Positions 44,608-56,798 of a DNA stretch of 64,000 nt are shown piece by piece (the stretch's first letter is position 1; each line of letters opens with the position of its first letter). The stretch comes from Rhizomys pruinosus (Eukaryota > Chordata > Mammalia > Rodentia > Spalacidae). The stretch covers positions 283,028 through 347,027 of the forward strand of contig VZQC01005584.1 in the NCBI GenBank assembly GCA_009823505.1, read 5' to 3'. The notes below the pieces were generated by a model. The model had not been told where the DNA came from, did not search any database, and saw nothing but the letters and a program-made list of their open reading frames with translations. The position numbers and the translations under genes are program-made.

Positions 44608-44716
44608 ATATATGTGCTGGGTAGAGGTCAGAGAACAAGTTTGTGGAGTCCATTCTTTCCTTCTACCTTTATATGGCTTCCAGGGATTTAACTCAGATCA
44701 GAGCTGTCTCATTGGC
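44608..44716 (-). mobile_element. Old tRNA-derived SINE fragment
   Basis: 'ggtagaggtcagagaacaag', 'ttgtggagtccattctttcc' and 'ccagggatttaactcag' are antisense landmarks of an old B2/B4-type SINE, also seen at 54385. Confidence 0.55.
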
Positions 44717-44728
44717 CCTAAATATACT

Positions 44729-44882
44729 TTTTTGTTTTTGGTCTTTTCGAGACAGGGTCTCCTTGTAGCCCCAGCTGGCCTGGAACTCACTCTGTAGACC
44801 AGGCTGCTCTTGAACTCACAGAGATCCGCTTGCCTCTGCCTCCCAAGTGCTAGGATTAAAGGCATGCACCACCACACCCATT
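44729..44882 (-). mobile_element. B1 SINE
   Basis: Antisense B1 with 'cgagacagggtctccttgta', 'cctggaactcactctgtaga' and 'ctcccaagtgctaggattaa', flanked by cctaaatatact at 44717-44728 and 44883-44894. Confidence 0.95.
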
Positions 44883-44954
44883 CCTAAATATACTATTTGT
44901 AATTGCAAATGCTATTGCCATGGCACCTAGAGTTTAGGTAATAAAAATAAATAA

Positions 44955-45080
44955 AAAGCTGTATGTAGTAGTTCTTGACTGTAACCTCAGCACTCAGGAG
45001 ACTGTGGGAGAAGAAGTGGCCATTTGGGCTACATAGTAAGGTCCAAGCTAGCCTGGGTTGTAAGACCTTGTATCATATAA
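44955..45080 (+). mobile_element. B1-like SINE, old, followed by (CA)n
   Basis: 'gactgtaacctcagcactc', 'ggctacatagtaagg' and 'gcctgggttgtaagacctt', then (CA)n at 45092-45131. Confidence 0.65.
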
Positions 45081-45085
45081 ATAAA

Positions 45086-45131
<46 letters not shown>

Positions 45132-45134
<3 letters not shown>

Positions 45135-45988
45135 TACAGAAAGAGAGAGAAACACAGAGAGAAATGAGAGAGAAACAGAGAGAGAAACACTTAGAAAACT
45201 GAGTTTTGAAAGGATACAGCCTGCCCTTGTATATAATCAGAACAGGAATCATATAAACACGTAATGTAGGAACAAACAAGCACATACGGCATAATAGCAA
45301 TAACTTTGGTTTTCCCTATTTCAATAAATTTGATTGACAGTTTCCTTGTGATGGAGCTTTTGAAGCATGAACAACCCTTTGGCATTTTTGTCTCATTTCA
45401 GAATTCATAAGCATCTTCAGATGCAGGCATTGTTATTCTTTCCACATAATCAGCATGGATGCTCTGAAAGATTAAGTAGCTTCCATAAGTGCACCTTGTC
45501 GGAATCAGTGAGATCCCACAAGTTCTGACATGAATTCGCTGTTGGAATTTATCCTTGCCTCATCCTTCCCTAAGGGCTTCAAAGGCCCTTATAATTAGAG
45601 CACTTTGTAATGTAATAAATGGTATCCAAAGCCTCATGCTGTATGAAGATACACAAAGAGAAATAGAAACAATACATGTCAGAGGGTTGAGAGGGGCATA
45701 AAAAATGTCATGTGACAGCAGAATTTAAGCAAAAGCATTAAAATAACAGAACTGTGGGAAATACTTCTGGGTGCACCATTGTCCCTCAGCCTCTTGCATG
45801 GACAGCTTCCTGTCTCACTTCTAATACTGCCCTAGAAATTCAGTTAAACTGCACAGCAGTCTCTAGCTTGGAAGTTTGGTTACGTTTTGCAGTCTATGTT
45901 TCTTCCTCTATCCAACACAGAAGTAGTGCTTCCAGCAGAATAGCTCTTTAGAAGTAAAGGTCATGGTTAAAAAAAAAAATCATAGGAG

Positions 45989-45990
<2 letters not shown>
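45132..45990. other. No gene; one MIR-like patch
   Basis: 45412-45545 ('gcaggcattgttattctttcc', 'gaaagattaagtagcttcc') reads like a plus-strand MIR 3' part. The rest is unassigned. Confidence 0.4.

Positions 45991-45991
<1 letters not shown>

Positions 45992-46046
<55 letters not shown>
45992..46046 (+). repeat. (TG)n microsatellite
   Basis: About 27 pure TG dinucleotides; Z-DNA-prone. Confidence 0.97.
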
Positions 46047-46047
<1 letters not shown>

Positions 46048-46525
46048 TGTGATTGTGGTGGGAGCAGAGGTAGATGCTGGGTGTCTCCCTCATTTACCTT
46101 CCACCTGGAGCTCAACATTGCTATCCTGGCCAGTCATCAAGTGCCAGTCATGCTCCTGTTTCTGCCTTCCCCTGTGCCAGGATGGCATTCTTTCTTGGCA
46201 GCACCTGGTATTTTAAGTGAATTCTGGGGATTGAACACAGTAATCAACTTCTCATGCTTGAGCAGCAAGCATATTACTGACTGAACAGTTCCCAGCCCCT
46301 CATTGAAGTGCTTTTAAACAATTGCTGCAAAACTGAAACTAAGACTAAATAAAAACTATATATCCTTAAATTTATTCTGCGAATAACTGATACCTTAAAA
46401 AGTTCAAATAGTGTGTCAGTATAAGTACAGTCCTTTGAGATGTAGCCATGTATATGCATTTAAATTTGCCTAGGAAGTTTACTTCATTATAAGGAAAATA
46501 AAGATTACTTTAATTTTTTCAATAG
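46047..46525. other. No recognised feature
   Basis: No landmarks except possible remnants of an old SINE at 46060-46290 ('ggggattgaacacag'). Confidence 0.35.
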
Positions 46526-46745
46526 GGGCTGGAGTGATGGCTCAGAGGTCAAGAGCACTGGCTGCCCTTGCAGAACACCTGGGTTTTGTTCCTAGTACTC
46601 ACATAGAGGCTAACAGCCTTCCATTGCTCTAATTCCAGGGGATCCAATGCCCTCTTTTGGCCTCTGCAAGTTTTCCACACACAGTGTACTTACTTACATG
46701 TAGGGAAAACACTCATACACATACAACAATAAAAATGATAAATAA
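46526..46745 (+). mobile_element. B2/B3-type SINE
   Basis: 'ggggctggagtgatggctc', 'ctctaattccaggggatcc' and an (AAT)-rich tail. Confidence 0.92.
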
Positions 46746-46924
46746 TAATTTCAGTAAATTTTTTGTTGTTAATTGGACATCTACTCAGTGCATACCATTA
46801 ATAAATAAAAACCTCTTTGGATCATAATATGTTCTTTGCCAGTTTTTGATGGTTAGTATGGATTTCTTTGTTGTTCTAAATTTCAAATATATCAGAATAT
46901 AGTGTTTGTAAAAATACTGTCTTG

Positions 46925-47045
46925 AGAAGTCAGGCGTAGTGCCACAAATCTATCATTGGAGCATTCAGGACACTGGGGCCAGAGAATGAGGAGTTTGAGG
47001 GAGGTCAGCCTGTGCTACATGAATAATGAGATTCTAAGAAAAAGA
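46925..47045 (+). mobile_element. B1-like SINE, old
   Basis: 'aagtcaggcgtagtgcc', 'ggtcagcctgtgctacatg' and 'aatgagattctaag', followed by A-rich sequence. Confidence 0.6.
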
Positions 47046-48619
47046 AGACCAATGAGATACTTCTTGAATTTGTATCAGATATGTTTTTATGACAAGGCTC
47101 CCCTTTTCAACCTTGGAAACTGTCAACGGATCAAAACACATTCACATTCACTTCTGTCTTCTGATTTGCTCTCAAATCAACACCTATTCGATATGGAAAT
47201 GAAAATTACTTCTTAGGACTCTCAGTAGATTCAGAGAAGTTTTGTGACTTGCTCAAAATCTAAGATCAGAACAAGGGGGGGCTACCTGATAATTTGCTAC
47301 TGGGCTCCTTTTCACCCTGGAGGTTTCTGAGAGCACAGATGCTGTAGCACAAGATTGCCAAATGCAGGATGTTTAAAGACAGTTCCCTTTCAACCCGGCC
47401 ACGGGATGAAACAAGATGTTCCACACAAGCGTACCTTACGCCAACTGAGCTTTCATGTTCGTGGAGAAGGTTAATCAGTTTGGTGTTAGGGTGTTGTGAC
47501 TATGGACAGGGTAGAGGATGGAGTGGTCCCCAGCAAAACTTCAGACAGAAGGTGTTCAGTATACAGTAAAACGGAGACTAGAAGAACAAACTTAAAGAGA
47601 CCTGTGTTCATAACGTATCTAGAGCAAAACCATAGTCTGTAGGCTGTAGAACTTGCTTCCAGATGAAAATGACCCAAGTATTTGGAGGTTTCTAAAGTAT
47701 CTTGCAGTACATCATGGTCACAGTCAACTCGCCTGGATGTTTTCATAGAAAAAATTAATAGCATTGATATTACTATGCAAATTCAGAGAGCAGTGGACTG
47801 TGGAGCTTACTCTTTAGAAGTTTTATTTTATTTGGTAAATTGTCATTTTCCCACACCACTTTCTGTTCTTGGGAATGTCCACCAATGCTATCGAAATTGT
47901 GTGACTCTGGCCTTTACAGGCAATAAAGGGTAAATATTGAATTCACATCTTGCCAAAACAGCCACTTTTTTGAATCGAAAATGCTATTATTTTATTATTT
48001 TTATATCTGAATTAATTGTTTACTTATGTATTAATATTTTTTATTAATTCCATTTTTATCTTTATTTTTTGGACAAAAATTGAGGAGAAATTACTTTTAT
48101 CAGTATTTAAGGGAAAATGGAAGTTGGAACAATTATCCTTGACTTCACACACAGGACAGCCTTGATCCTTTAGCTAAGGGATAAAAGGCTATTGGTCTCA
48201 CTTACTGTCCCATCGCTCAGTAACTTACAAGAATAACGTTTTGACACTGCTTCCTGAAGCCAAGAATTGAGAAGAGCCCCATGAGGTTTCCTCCTGCCCC
48301 GCTTAGAGCGTTAGCTGGGGAAGCCCTCGTCCTTGGGAGGCCTGAGGCTGCCACTGAAGGCAGGGATCTGAGGTCACACTTCAGGCTACTGGCTTGTTTC
48401 TTTTATCCCCCTCCCATGTGGCTAAGTTGAACTTCCTCACAGTGTTGTCATTGCATAGGGAATGCTCTAGATTGGGAGACAACGTTAACAGCATACACCA
48501 AGCTTCTGAGTGTGTCATGTTGGCTAATGTCTTGTTTTGTGTGTTTGTACCTGTGCTGTTGCCATACACACCCCAAGTCAAAGACAATTTTTCAGGAGCT
48601 GTTTCTCCTGAACTGGTTC
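47046..48619. other. No gene; AT-rich with a possible MIR patch
   Basis: 47205-47300 ('gattcagagaagttttgtgac') may be MIR. 47970-48080 is very AT-rich. Nothing else is recognised. Confidence 0.4.
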
Positions 48620-48719
48620 TCCTGAACTGGTTCTCTCAGGCACTGGATCCCAGTCTTTAAACTCATGTCATCAGACTTGGGAGCAAGAGCTGTAACTGCT
48701 GAGCCATCTCACCGGCCCA
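48620..48719 (-). mobile_element. B2/B3-type SINE head fragment
   Basis: Ends 'ctgctgagccatctcaccgg', the complement of the SINE head. Only about 100 bp remain. Confidence 0.65.
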
Positions 48720-49494
48720 AAAGTATTAATCTGGCTTGCTGAAGACCAGAGGGCCAAGGAACAGGAATAGACAGGCTGCATGCTGGAGATGGTGAGGACC
48801 TAAACACTGCTGCTGACTGCTTCGATTCCTTCTATTGGAGGATTCCATGCTTATCTCTGTACACGAACTTTGATACCTGTCTTTTACTTCATATGGAAGT
48901 TGTCCACAGTAGTCTTCTGCACTATATAATACTTTATAAAAAGGAAAAAAAAAGAACTTGTGTTTTTATGTTTTATCACTGTCTTTCCTCAGGGGAGACT
49001 CCTTCATTCCCAATCTTCTGGGAAGCTGATCTGCCTCTCCCAGCATCAGAACCTACTTCTGTCCTCCATGCTGATGGACCACTTAGGCTTTTTAGCCAAG
49101 CTAAAGTCTAGACAATGGTCATCCCACTTTATTTGATAGGCTAAGTCAGAAACTTTAATAGCTGATTAAGAGTATCATTTTATTCTGTCAATTTTCATGG
49201 TATCAGTTGCGAGACATTCACATAAATAATACCAAAGATCTAATCCTAGCACATAAGTAATAATACCAAAGATTTAATCCTATCACTCAGGAGATTGAGG
49301 TGGGAGGATTGCAAGTTTAGGATCCTTTCTAAATAAATAAATATAAGTAAGAATGTAAATAAATAAATAGAAATGTCCAGAGAGTTTCACGAGCTATGTC
49401 TCTAGCCCTGTGTTTATATAGCTAGTTCAATTACTACCCCAGCCATCAACTCCAGTATCTCCTTTTGATAGCAAGTATGTGTTTGTGTGAAAGT
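48720..49494. other. No gene; small SINE-like patch
   Basis: 49250-49345 ('taatcctatcactcaggaga') is a B1/MIR-like scrap. The rest is unassigned. Confidence 0.35.

Positions 49495-49541
<47 letters not shown>
49495..49541 (+). repeat. (GA)n microsatellite
   Basis: About 23 GA dinucleotides without interruption. Confidence 0.97.
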
Positions 49542-49545
<4 letters not shown>

Positions 49546-49649
49546 CAGAGGACAGGAGGAGACACTGGATTTCTCTGGAGCAGGAATTACAGACGGTAAT
49601 GAAACATCTGAACATCTGTTCGCCTGTTCATTTGATGTGGGTTCTGGGA

Positions 49650-50470
49650 ATGGGAAGAGAGTTTCAGTGAGGAATTGTCTAGGTGAGATTGGTCTGTCTG
49701 TGGGCACAGCTAGGGGGAGTCTTTATTTTGGAAAGGTTGTTTTGGTTTTGATAGTTGAGGTAGGAAGATGTAGCCTGAAAGTGGGGGGTGCAATAGCCCG
49801 GCTGGGGACTCAGGGCTACATCTAAGAGTAGAGATAGTTAGTTCAGCACTGGCTTGGGCATGCAAGCATGTGTTTATTTTCTCTGCTTTGGACTGCTGTA
49901 CAGGACTGTCCTATGAGCTCAACAGAAGCCATTTTCAGGGGCTCAGCTTTGCCACTTTGGAAAGATCACCCCAGCTAGGCCTGTTGACTATTGGTTTCCC
50001 CTACTTGAAAAAGAATGAGGATGCTCATGCCCCTTCACTGAGTATCCAAACACCCTTTCTTAACCTCCTGTGGGCAATTTAGCACTCATTGTCCATGGCA
50101 TCATGGAGGGACTAGAGTACATAGGCTGGGAAAGACTAATGGTGGTGGCACTACATTTCAGGGGCTATGGCGAAGACATCATCCATGCTGGGTGAAGACT
50201 TTCTATGCAGACTTAGGAGGAAGCACTCACAGTCTGGTGAGTAATCCCTCATCTATTGCTCTGTAAGCAAGCCAGATAAACTCATGGGTTCCTGAGTGAG
50301 CTTTGCTGGGATTGTACTTTGGATAGTATTCAAGAACAATGTGGAGTGGTGGATGGAGTTTCAGCAGCACCTGTGCATGTGATGTGAATAGCTCCCTCAG
50401 CTCCTGCCTTGTCCTCCCTACGGTGAAAGACTCACATGAAACTGTGAGCTGAATAAACCCCATCTTCCCT
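49650..50470. repeat. LTR-like rodent repeat, family B, two segments
   Basis: 49650-49750 ('attggtctgtctgtgggcac') and 50225-50470 ('tgtgagctgaataaaccccat') match the two ends of the family B repeat at 18375. The interval between is unassigned. Confidence 0.4.
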
Positions 50471-50474
50471 AAGT

Positions 50475-50702
50475 TGTATTTAATTAATTTATTTATTTGT
50501 ATTTAATGTTTATGAGTGTTATGCCTACTTGTGTGTAAGTACACCTGTGTCATGCAGTGCCCAGAGAACAGAAGAGGGCATCAGATACCCTGAAACTAGA
50601 GTTACAGACACTTGGCAGTTGCCATGTGGGTGCTGGGATTCAACCTGGGTCTTCACCAAGAATAACCAATTATCTTAACCACTGAGCCATCTTTCCGGCC
50701 CC
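50475..50702 (-). mobile_element. B2/B3-type SINE
   Basis: 'cagaagagggcatcagatac', 'ccatgtgggtgctgggatt' and 'actgagccatctttccgg' in antisense order. Confidence 0.9.
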
Positions 50703-50729
50703 ATATCTGACTTCATTAACTCTTCCCCC

Positions 50730-50876
50730 CCTAAAGACAAGATCTCACCTGTGTAGTCCTGGCCATCATGGAACTCTGTGTAGATCAAATTAGTTTTAAA
50801 CTCAGACATCTGCCTGCCTCTCCCTTCTTCGTCCTGGGATTAAAGAAAGGTCTGTGCCACCATGCTCACTTCTGGA
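50730..50876 (-). mobile_element. B1 SINE, old
   Basis: 'aagacaagatctcacctgtg', 'atggaactctgtgtagatc' and 'ctgggattaaagaaagg' in antisense order. Confidence 0.75.
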
Positions 50877-50889
50877 TTAACTCTAATTT

Positions 50890-51090
50890 TTCAAATTGTT
50901 TATTTTTATTTTATGTGTATGAATGTTTTGCCTTCATGTATGTAAGCGCACCTGTGTCATACAATGCCTTCAGAGGCCAGAAGAGGGCATCAGATCTCCT
51001 AGAACTGGAGTTATAGATGGTTGTTAGCAGCCATGTTGGAGCTGAGAACCAAACCTGGGTCCTCTGCAAGAGCAGTCAGTGCTCTATTTT
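50890..51090 (-). mobile_element. B2/B3-type SINE
   Basis: 'cagaagagggcatcagatct', 'cctagaactggagttataga' and 'gggtcctctgcaagagcag'. The head is truncated where it meets the next repeat. Confidence 0.87.
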
Positions 51091-51144
51091 TTATGCTTCG
51101 TTACTTTTTAATGAACATTTTGTGGATTTCATACAACATTTCTT

Positions 51145-51394
51145 TCTTTTTTTTTTTTAATTTTATTTATTTATTTATGTGTAGGAATGTACTGTCTGCA
51201 TGCAGGTTTGTGCACCCGTGTCGTGCAATGCCGCGGAGGTCAGAAGAGGGTCTCGGATTCCCCTGGAACTGGAGTTCTCCTGGAATTGGAGTTTCAGACG
51301 GTTCTCAGCCGCCATGTGGGTGCTGGGGATCGAACCCGGGTCCTCTGCAAGAGCGGTCGGCACTCTTAACCGCTAGGCCATCTCTCCAGCCCAT
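51145..51394 (-). mobile_element. Young B2/B3 SINE with 17-bp duplication
   Basis: Flanked by catacaacatttctt at 51130-51144 and 51395-51409 (15 bp). Same subfamily as 18807, 32932, 39793 and 63761. The sequence after it (51410-51500) resembles part of the 522-bp insert at 7649. Confidence 0.96.
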
Positions 51395-51585
51395 CATACA
51401 ACATTTCTTAATCAAATTTAGACCCATTTCCCCTTCCATGCCCCCCCAACTCCGCCAGAGTTTGTGCATTCTGCCATACATGTCTTGCATCTTTTTCTCA
51501 GTCTTTTAAAAAAAATTTTTGAAACAGAAGTTTACTATTTCAGTCAGTTCTTTGAACAAGTCTTTTTTGTTGTTGTTCCCTTTGG

Positions 51586-51732
51586 GTTATTATTATTATT
51601 ATTTTTTTGAGACAGGATCTCCCTGTAACCCCAGCTGTCCTGGAACTCACTCTGTAGACAAGGCTGGCCTTGAACTGACAAAGATCCGCCTGCCTCTGCC
51701 TCCCGAGTGCAGTGTGCCCCACCATGCCTGGC
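51586..51732 (-). mobile_element. B1 SINE
   Basis: Antisense B1 ('gagacaggatctccctgtaa', 'cctggaactcactctgtaga', 'caccatgcctggc') with candidate 9-bp duplication tccctttgg at 51577-51585 and 51733-51741. Confidence 0.93.
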
Positions 51733-51984
51733 TCCCTTTGGTTTTATACTGCTCCAAAATATGCATATATACACTCCACACATATACCAAAATTATATCA
51801 TCTGAAAAGAAACTGTAGGTTAATTTCAATACATGTTTAGGGATTCACATTTTAATAGTAAACTTGAATACAGATAAAAAGAAATATTACTTTACATTTC
51901 TAAGTTACATAGCAAGTTGTTATGTTTTAATATACTTTTTAAGTAGTAGCATTAGGTATTATATTTACTAAAAAATATTACTCA

Positions 51985-52290
51985 GTTTGCCTTACAAAGA
52001 AGGATTTGGTGCTAGGATCCACAAATGAGGGACAGCATACATCATTTGTTTTTCTGGGACTGTGTTACTTCACTTAGCATAACAGCTTCTAGTTCCATCC
52101 ATTCACCTGCAAAGTTCATGATGTCATCTTTCTTTACCGCTGCATAGAACTCCATTGTGTAGATGTACCACATTTTCTTTATCTACTCATCAGTTGAGGG
52201 GCACTTGGGTTGCTTCCAGCTCTTTGCTATTGTGATGGGAGCTGCAATAAACATGGCTGTACTTATATCTCTGCAATAGGATGAGTCCCT
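51985..52290 (-). mobile_element. L1 ORF2 3'-end fragment
   Basis: In reverse complement it matches 17430-17720 of the L1 at 12297 ('gcagctcccatcacaatagc', 'caagtgcccctcaactgatg', 'aagtgaagtaacacagtccc'). Confidence 0.9.
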
Positions 52291-52859
52291 AAATTGTTTT
52301 TTTTTTTCAAACAGGAACAGAAATGAACTAGAACAATAGCTGTCTTAATTGAACCATTTAACAGTGTTTGTTGTTGTAGAGTCCATTAATAGTTTGCTGG
52401 ATTCAAAACCTATTCTCTACTATGGGGAGGGGGTATTGATAGGAACATACATCTCCTTGGAATTGACACAGGCAGACAACTTGCTGTACTAGCACAACTG
52501 TGTTTAAGGAAGTAGTCTATAACCATTGTCACATATGAAAAGGGAGTAACTTGTCCAGACAATGATGCTCTGACTTGCCTTTTTCATACTATAGCAATTT
52601 ATTATTTGCCTTGTGGACATAACAAGATGCACCAGGCTTACCACTGGTTGAGTACTTGGGAAGTAGCCACACTCAGAGCATTGGGGGAGTTCAACCAGAG
52701 GAACAAGAGAAAGCAGGAGTGGCCTAAAAGTTGGAGATAGAATGGAAAACTGAATTTATTCAGGGTAGATCTAAATGTATCCATCATTTTGACTTTGTGA
52801 TAACACATTGTCTCTATGAAAAGCTACAAAGTTCTCAGCTGAGAACCACATCATCAAGT
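52291..52859. other. No recognised feature
   Basis: Starts with a T11 run; otherwise no landmark. Confidence 0.4.
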
Positions 52860-53141
52860 TAATTTTTTTTAAATAATGAAACAAAATATCTCCCAGAGGT
52901 TGAAGGGATAACTTCCTGGTTAAAAGCAGTTGTGGCTTTTGCTGAGGAACTGACTTCTGTTCAGAACACCTGTATGGGGTGGTTCATAACCTCCTGAAAC
53001 TAATTTTTTTTAAATAATGAAACAAAATATCTCCCAGAGGTTGAAGGGATGACTTCCTGGTTAAAAGCAGTTGTGGCTTTTGCTGAGGATCTGACTTCTG
53101 TTCAGAACACCTGTATGGGGTGGTTCATAACCTCCTGAAAC
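52860..53141 (+). repeat. 141-bp perfect-register tandem duplication
   Basis: Copies 52860-53000 and 53001-53141, with only two differences seen (gggataac/gggatgac and gaggaactg/gaggatctg). Each unit contains the flank and the first part of a B2/B3 SINE. Confidence 0.96.
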
Positions 53142-53260
53142 TACAGCTTCAGGGGTTCCAACTTCCATTTCTGGCCTCTGTGGGCTCCTCATGTGCATAT
53201 AACCACATATGGATACACATACGTACATACATAGAAGTAAAAATAATAAAATAAAAATAT
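53032..53260 (+). mobile_element. B2/B3-type SINE (head duplicated upstream)
   Basis: Head inside the duplicated unit, then 'aactacagcttcaggggttcc', 'ttctggcctctgtggg' and an A-rich tail. Confidence 0.75.
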
Positions 53261-53299
53261 ATTTAAAAATATCATTGTTTTAAATGAGTTTATGATTTT

Positions 53300-53640
53300 G
53301 TGTTGGGAGGTGTTCTAGTTTGGTTTCATCTTTCTGTCATGAAAACACTGACCAAAACCAACTTGGAGAAGAAAGGGTTTTGTCGTCTTATGTCTCCTGG
53401 TCATAGTACATCACTGAGGGATTCCAAGGTGGGAATTCTGGGCAAGAATCTGGAGGTAAGAGCTGTGGGGCACAGGCCATGGAGGAACGGTGTTAACTGG
53501 CTTGCTCCCCCGGCCCATGCTCAGCCTGCTTTCTTATACCATACAGGACCACCTGCTCAGGGGCGGCACTGCCACTGTGGGCTCCACAATCAAGATAATG
53601 ACCCTCAGACATGACCACAGACCAATCCAATCGAGATGGT
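53300..53640. repeat. LTR-like rodent repeat, family A
   Basis: 'tgttctagtttggtttcatc', 'aacactgaccaaaaccaac' and 'gaagaaagggttttgtcg' in the family order. Confidence 0.55.
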
Positions 53641-54384
53641 CCAATTGAGAGTCCCTTAACCTAGGTGTGTTGGTTTGACGACAGGGGACAATCAGAACAG
53701 TCCTTTGCTGTATGCTGAGTCTGAAGGAAGTTTGGATACAATAAAACATTTCATGTTGGAACATCCTAAAGTTCATGTTTATAGTCCAATTGGTTATACG
53801 TGGATTTTTGACATTGCTGTAAAAGTTGAGAGGAGAATTTTCTGTGAAATATGAAGGTCTTTACTCCAACAAAGTATTTCTGTTATATGGCTGTCATCAC
53901 TGAAATATTCAACATGAATCTATATTTTATGCCAAGGTTCATATACTCTTTGCTACAGGATACTATGTTTGTCAAAATGATATTGCTGAACAGTGATCTA
54001 TTAAAATGCCTAAGTTATCCTAGCATGACTTATGGAAAATGCAATAGTGTCTGTAGCTTGTGTTCAATGTCATGGTAATTTCAGTTAACCTAATGTCCTC
54101 CATGTCATTCCAAATAACAAGATTTACCACTTTAAAGGATGGAAAGGCCCTTTATTCTCTATATTATAAACACACACACATACAGGTTAATAATTAAATG
54201 TCTACGGGCTTCACACATATAGATCCTGTTATCTTCATTCACCTGTTACCCAACACCTGGATTGTCTCCATAGCTTTTTCATTGTAAATGATAAACTTGG
54301 TAATGCACAGAAATTTTTCAACATATTAATTTCATTTCTTTTGGATCTGCAGAAGTTCAATCATTTTATTAGATGTATTTGTCT
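53641..54384. other. No recognised feature
   Basis: A short (CA)n at about 54170; otherwise no landmark. Confidence 0.4.
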
Positions 54385-54546
54385 TGTACGTGTGTGGGCA
54401 TGGGTATTCCATGGCACGAATGTGGAAGTCAGATTATAACTTGTAGGAGTCTGTTCTCTCTTTCCAACAGGAAGATTCTGGAAATTGAACCCAGGTTGTC
54501 AGGCTTGGTGGCAGGCTCCTTTACCCCCTGAGCCATTCACCAGCCT
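54385..54546 (-). mobile_element. Old tRNA-derived SINE
   Basis: 'attgaacccaggttgtcagg', 'cttggtggcaggctccttta' and 'cctgagccattcaccagcc' in antisense order; the same type as 44608. Confidence 0.65.
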
Positions 54547-54559
54547 TACTTAATTTGTT

Positions 54560-55130
54560 AAGAAGCCACCACACTGTCTTCATATTGGCCGTACTAATTT
54601 ACATTCCCACTAATTGGGCGAGGTTTTCTCTCCATATCCTGACCATTCCTTATCTTCCATCTCTGCTAACAGCCACCATTACTGGAGTGAGATGCCCTTT
54701 CCTTGTGGTTTTGATTTCCATGATCCTGGTGATTAGCCATGTTGAGCTTTCCCTCGATTTTTTTTTTTTTTTGGTTTTGTTTTTACATCCTGTTGAAACA
54801 TCCATGTGTTTTCTGAGAAATGTCCATGCAGACCTTCTGCTCATTTTTCATTCCAAGTGTTTTCTTTCTGTTGCCTTTTTGAGTTCCTGGTGTGCCCTGA
54901 GTTCTCTCCTTATCAGGCATTCCATTGTGAATATTCTGACATCTTTCATCTTATGTGTTGACTGTTTCCTTCACAGGGCAGGAGCTTGCTCCCGTGGTTC
55001 ACCTACACTTGTTCTCACTGCCTGTACTCTGGACATTGTTTTTAAGAAAAGTATTGTCCCCCATATCAGAATGTTTTCCTTAATATTTTCTCAGTTTTAG
55101 AACTTAATGTTTTTGAAAATATCTTTGTTA
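54560..55130 (-). mobile_element. Old L1 ORF2 3' part
   Basis: 'ctaatttacattcccactaa', 'atttccatgatcctggtgat' and 'gacatctttcatc' follow the antisense order of L1 ORF2 near its end. Confidence 0.65.
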
Positions 55131-55990
55131 CTTCTTTGAGAACTTCATGAAAAGGATTTAGATCATATTCCTCCCTCACCCCTGCAAATTCACCACCACC
55201 ACCACTGCTCTATCCATCCAATTTTGTGTCCCTTTGTTTTATTTGTTGTTGTTGTAGTTGTAGTTGTTGCTTTTTCCATTGAGTCCAATACATGTTACCC
55301 AAGTACTTGGTTGTTGAACTTCCCTGAAGCCTGGCTCTCACCTCTCAGGTGTCACACCCTTAAATGAGACTCTCTTTGTTGAACAGCCATCAAATGCCAA
55401 TAGCCCCTCAGCTAGGATGGGGAATTCCTGTCCACCAAACTCTGTCCCTGATGGAATTTTGTCTGGCTTGAGCTTCAACAGGTCTTGTGCATTATGAGAT
55501 CATACATGCAACTGCCCCACTGTCTGGATGGAATACACTATCTTGCATCACCCACCACCTCTGGCTCTTAGAAACTTTCTCCTCCATGAATATTCCTGAG
55601 ACTTGTGGGGAAGGATGTGATATAGATGACCCATAAGGGCTGAGTTCTCCATAGTCCCTTGTTCTCCACACATTGACCTATTATGTGTGTCTCTGTTAAT
55701 TATATTCTTTTACAAGAAGAAGCTTCTCTGATGAGGGTTGAAAGATGCTCTAATATATAGCAGTAAATCATTTTGAAGTTATTTTAATACCATGTCCATT
55801 TATTAGAATTTTTAATATCAGGTTCTTCTCTAGGACTTCTGACATTTCTAGCCACAGGTTCCTGGACCTGATAATGGTGCCAGGTATGGGTTCCACCTCA
55901 TAGAACTGGAGCCTTAAATATATTCATTAAGAGACACATACCATCATTGGAGTGAGGAGGCAGCCTACTGCAATCTTTAGCAGCTATATA
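55131..55990 (-). mobile_element. L1 3'UTR, antisense (old rodent L1)
   Basis: 'gagactctctttgttgaaca', 'aatagcccctcagctaggat', 'ttttgtctggcttgagcttc' and 'gtatgggttccacctcatag' follow the antisense rodent L1 3'UTR. A separate insertion from the previous fragment, because the internal order is wrong for one element. Confidence 0.7.
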
Positions 55991-55994
55991 GACA

Positions 55995-56753
55995 GGTTTA
56001 TTATCTAGACTATAGAAAGAACTCAAAAACCTAAACATCAAGTAAACAACCAATTGTTAGAGTTCACAAAAGATGAACTATAAATGGCTAAGGAACACTT
56101 TTAAAGTGTTCATCCCCCTTAGCCATTAGAGAAATGCAAATCAAAATCACTCTTATATTTCACTTGCCCTAGTCAGAATGGCTAAGATAGAAAAAAAAAG
56201 TGACATAAAATGCTGGCAAGAATGTGGAGAAAAGGAAACACTCATTCACTGTAGATGGAGGTACAAGATCATGCAGCTACTGTGAAAATCAGTGTGGAGA
56301 TTTCACAAAAGGCTAGAAATAGATCAACCATCATAAGCAGCTGTAGCATTCTTGGGCATATACCCAAAGAACTCTATTTCCTACCACAGAGACACCTGCT
56401 CATGCCTGTGCATTGCCTCTCTATTTAGAGTAGTCAGGAAAAGCAAGCAGCCTAGATGGCCATCAACCAATGAATAGATAAGAAAAATGTGATACATTTA
56501 AACAATGGAGTATTATTCACATAATATGAAAAATGAAATTATGAAGATTTCAGGAAATGGATGGAACCAATCAGCCTGAATGAGGTAACCCCCGACTCAA
56601 AGAATCAAGCATTGCGTGTTGTCCCTCATATATTGGCTTTGAATGTTTTAATATGTTTGTTTTGTTTGGAATCCCCTAGAGTTTCTAAAACTAATAATGT
56701 GCCATGTGGGGGAAGGGATCTTTCAGGGGAAAGGAGATATAATGCAGTGATGA

Positions 56754-56798
<45 letters not shown>

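Noticed and set aside
45995..46284. Open frames starting with Cys-Val repeats
   Set aside because: Translation of a (TG)n microsatellite.
54555..55100. 181-codon plus-strand ORF with hydrophobic stretches
   Set aside because: It is the antisense of an old L1 ORF2 segment, not a membrane protein gene.
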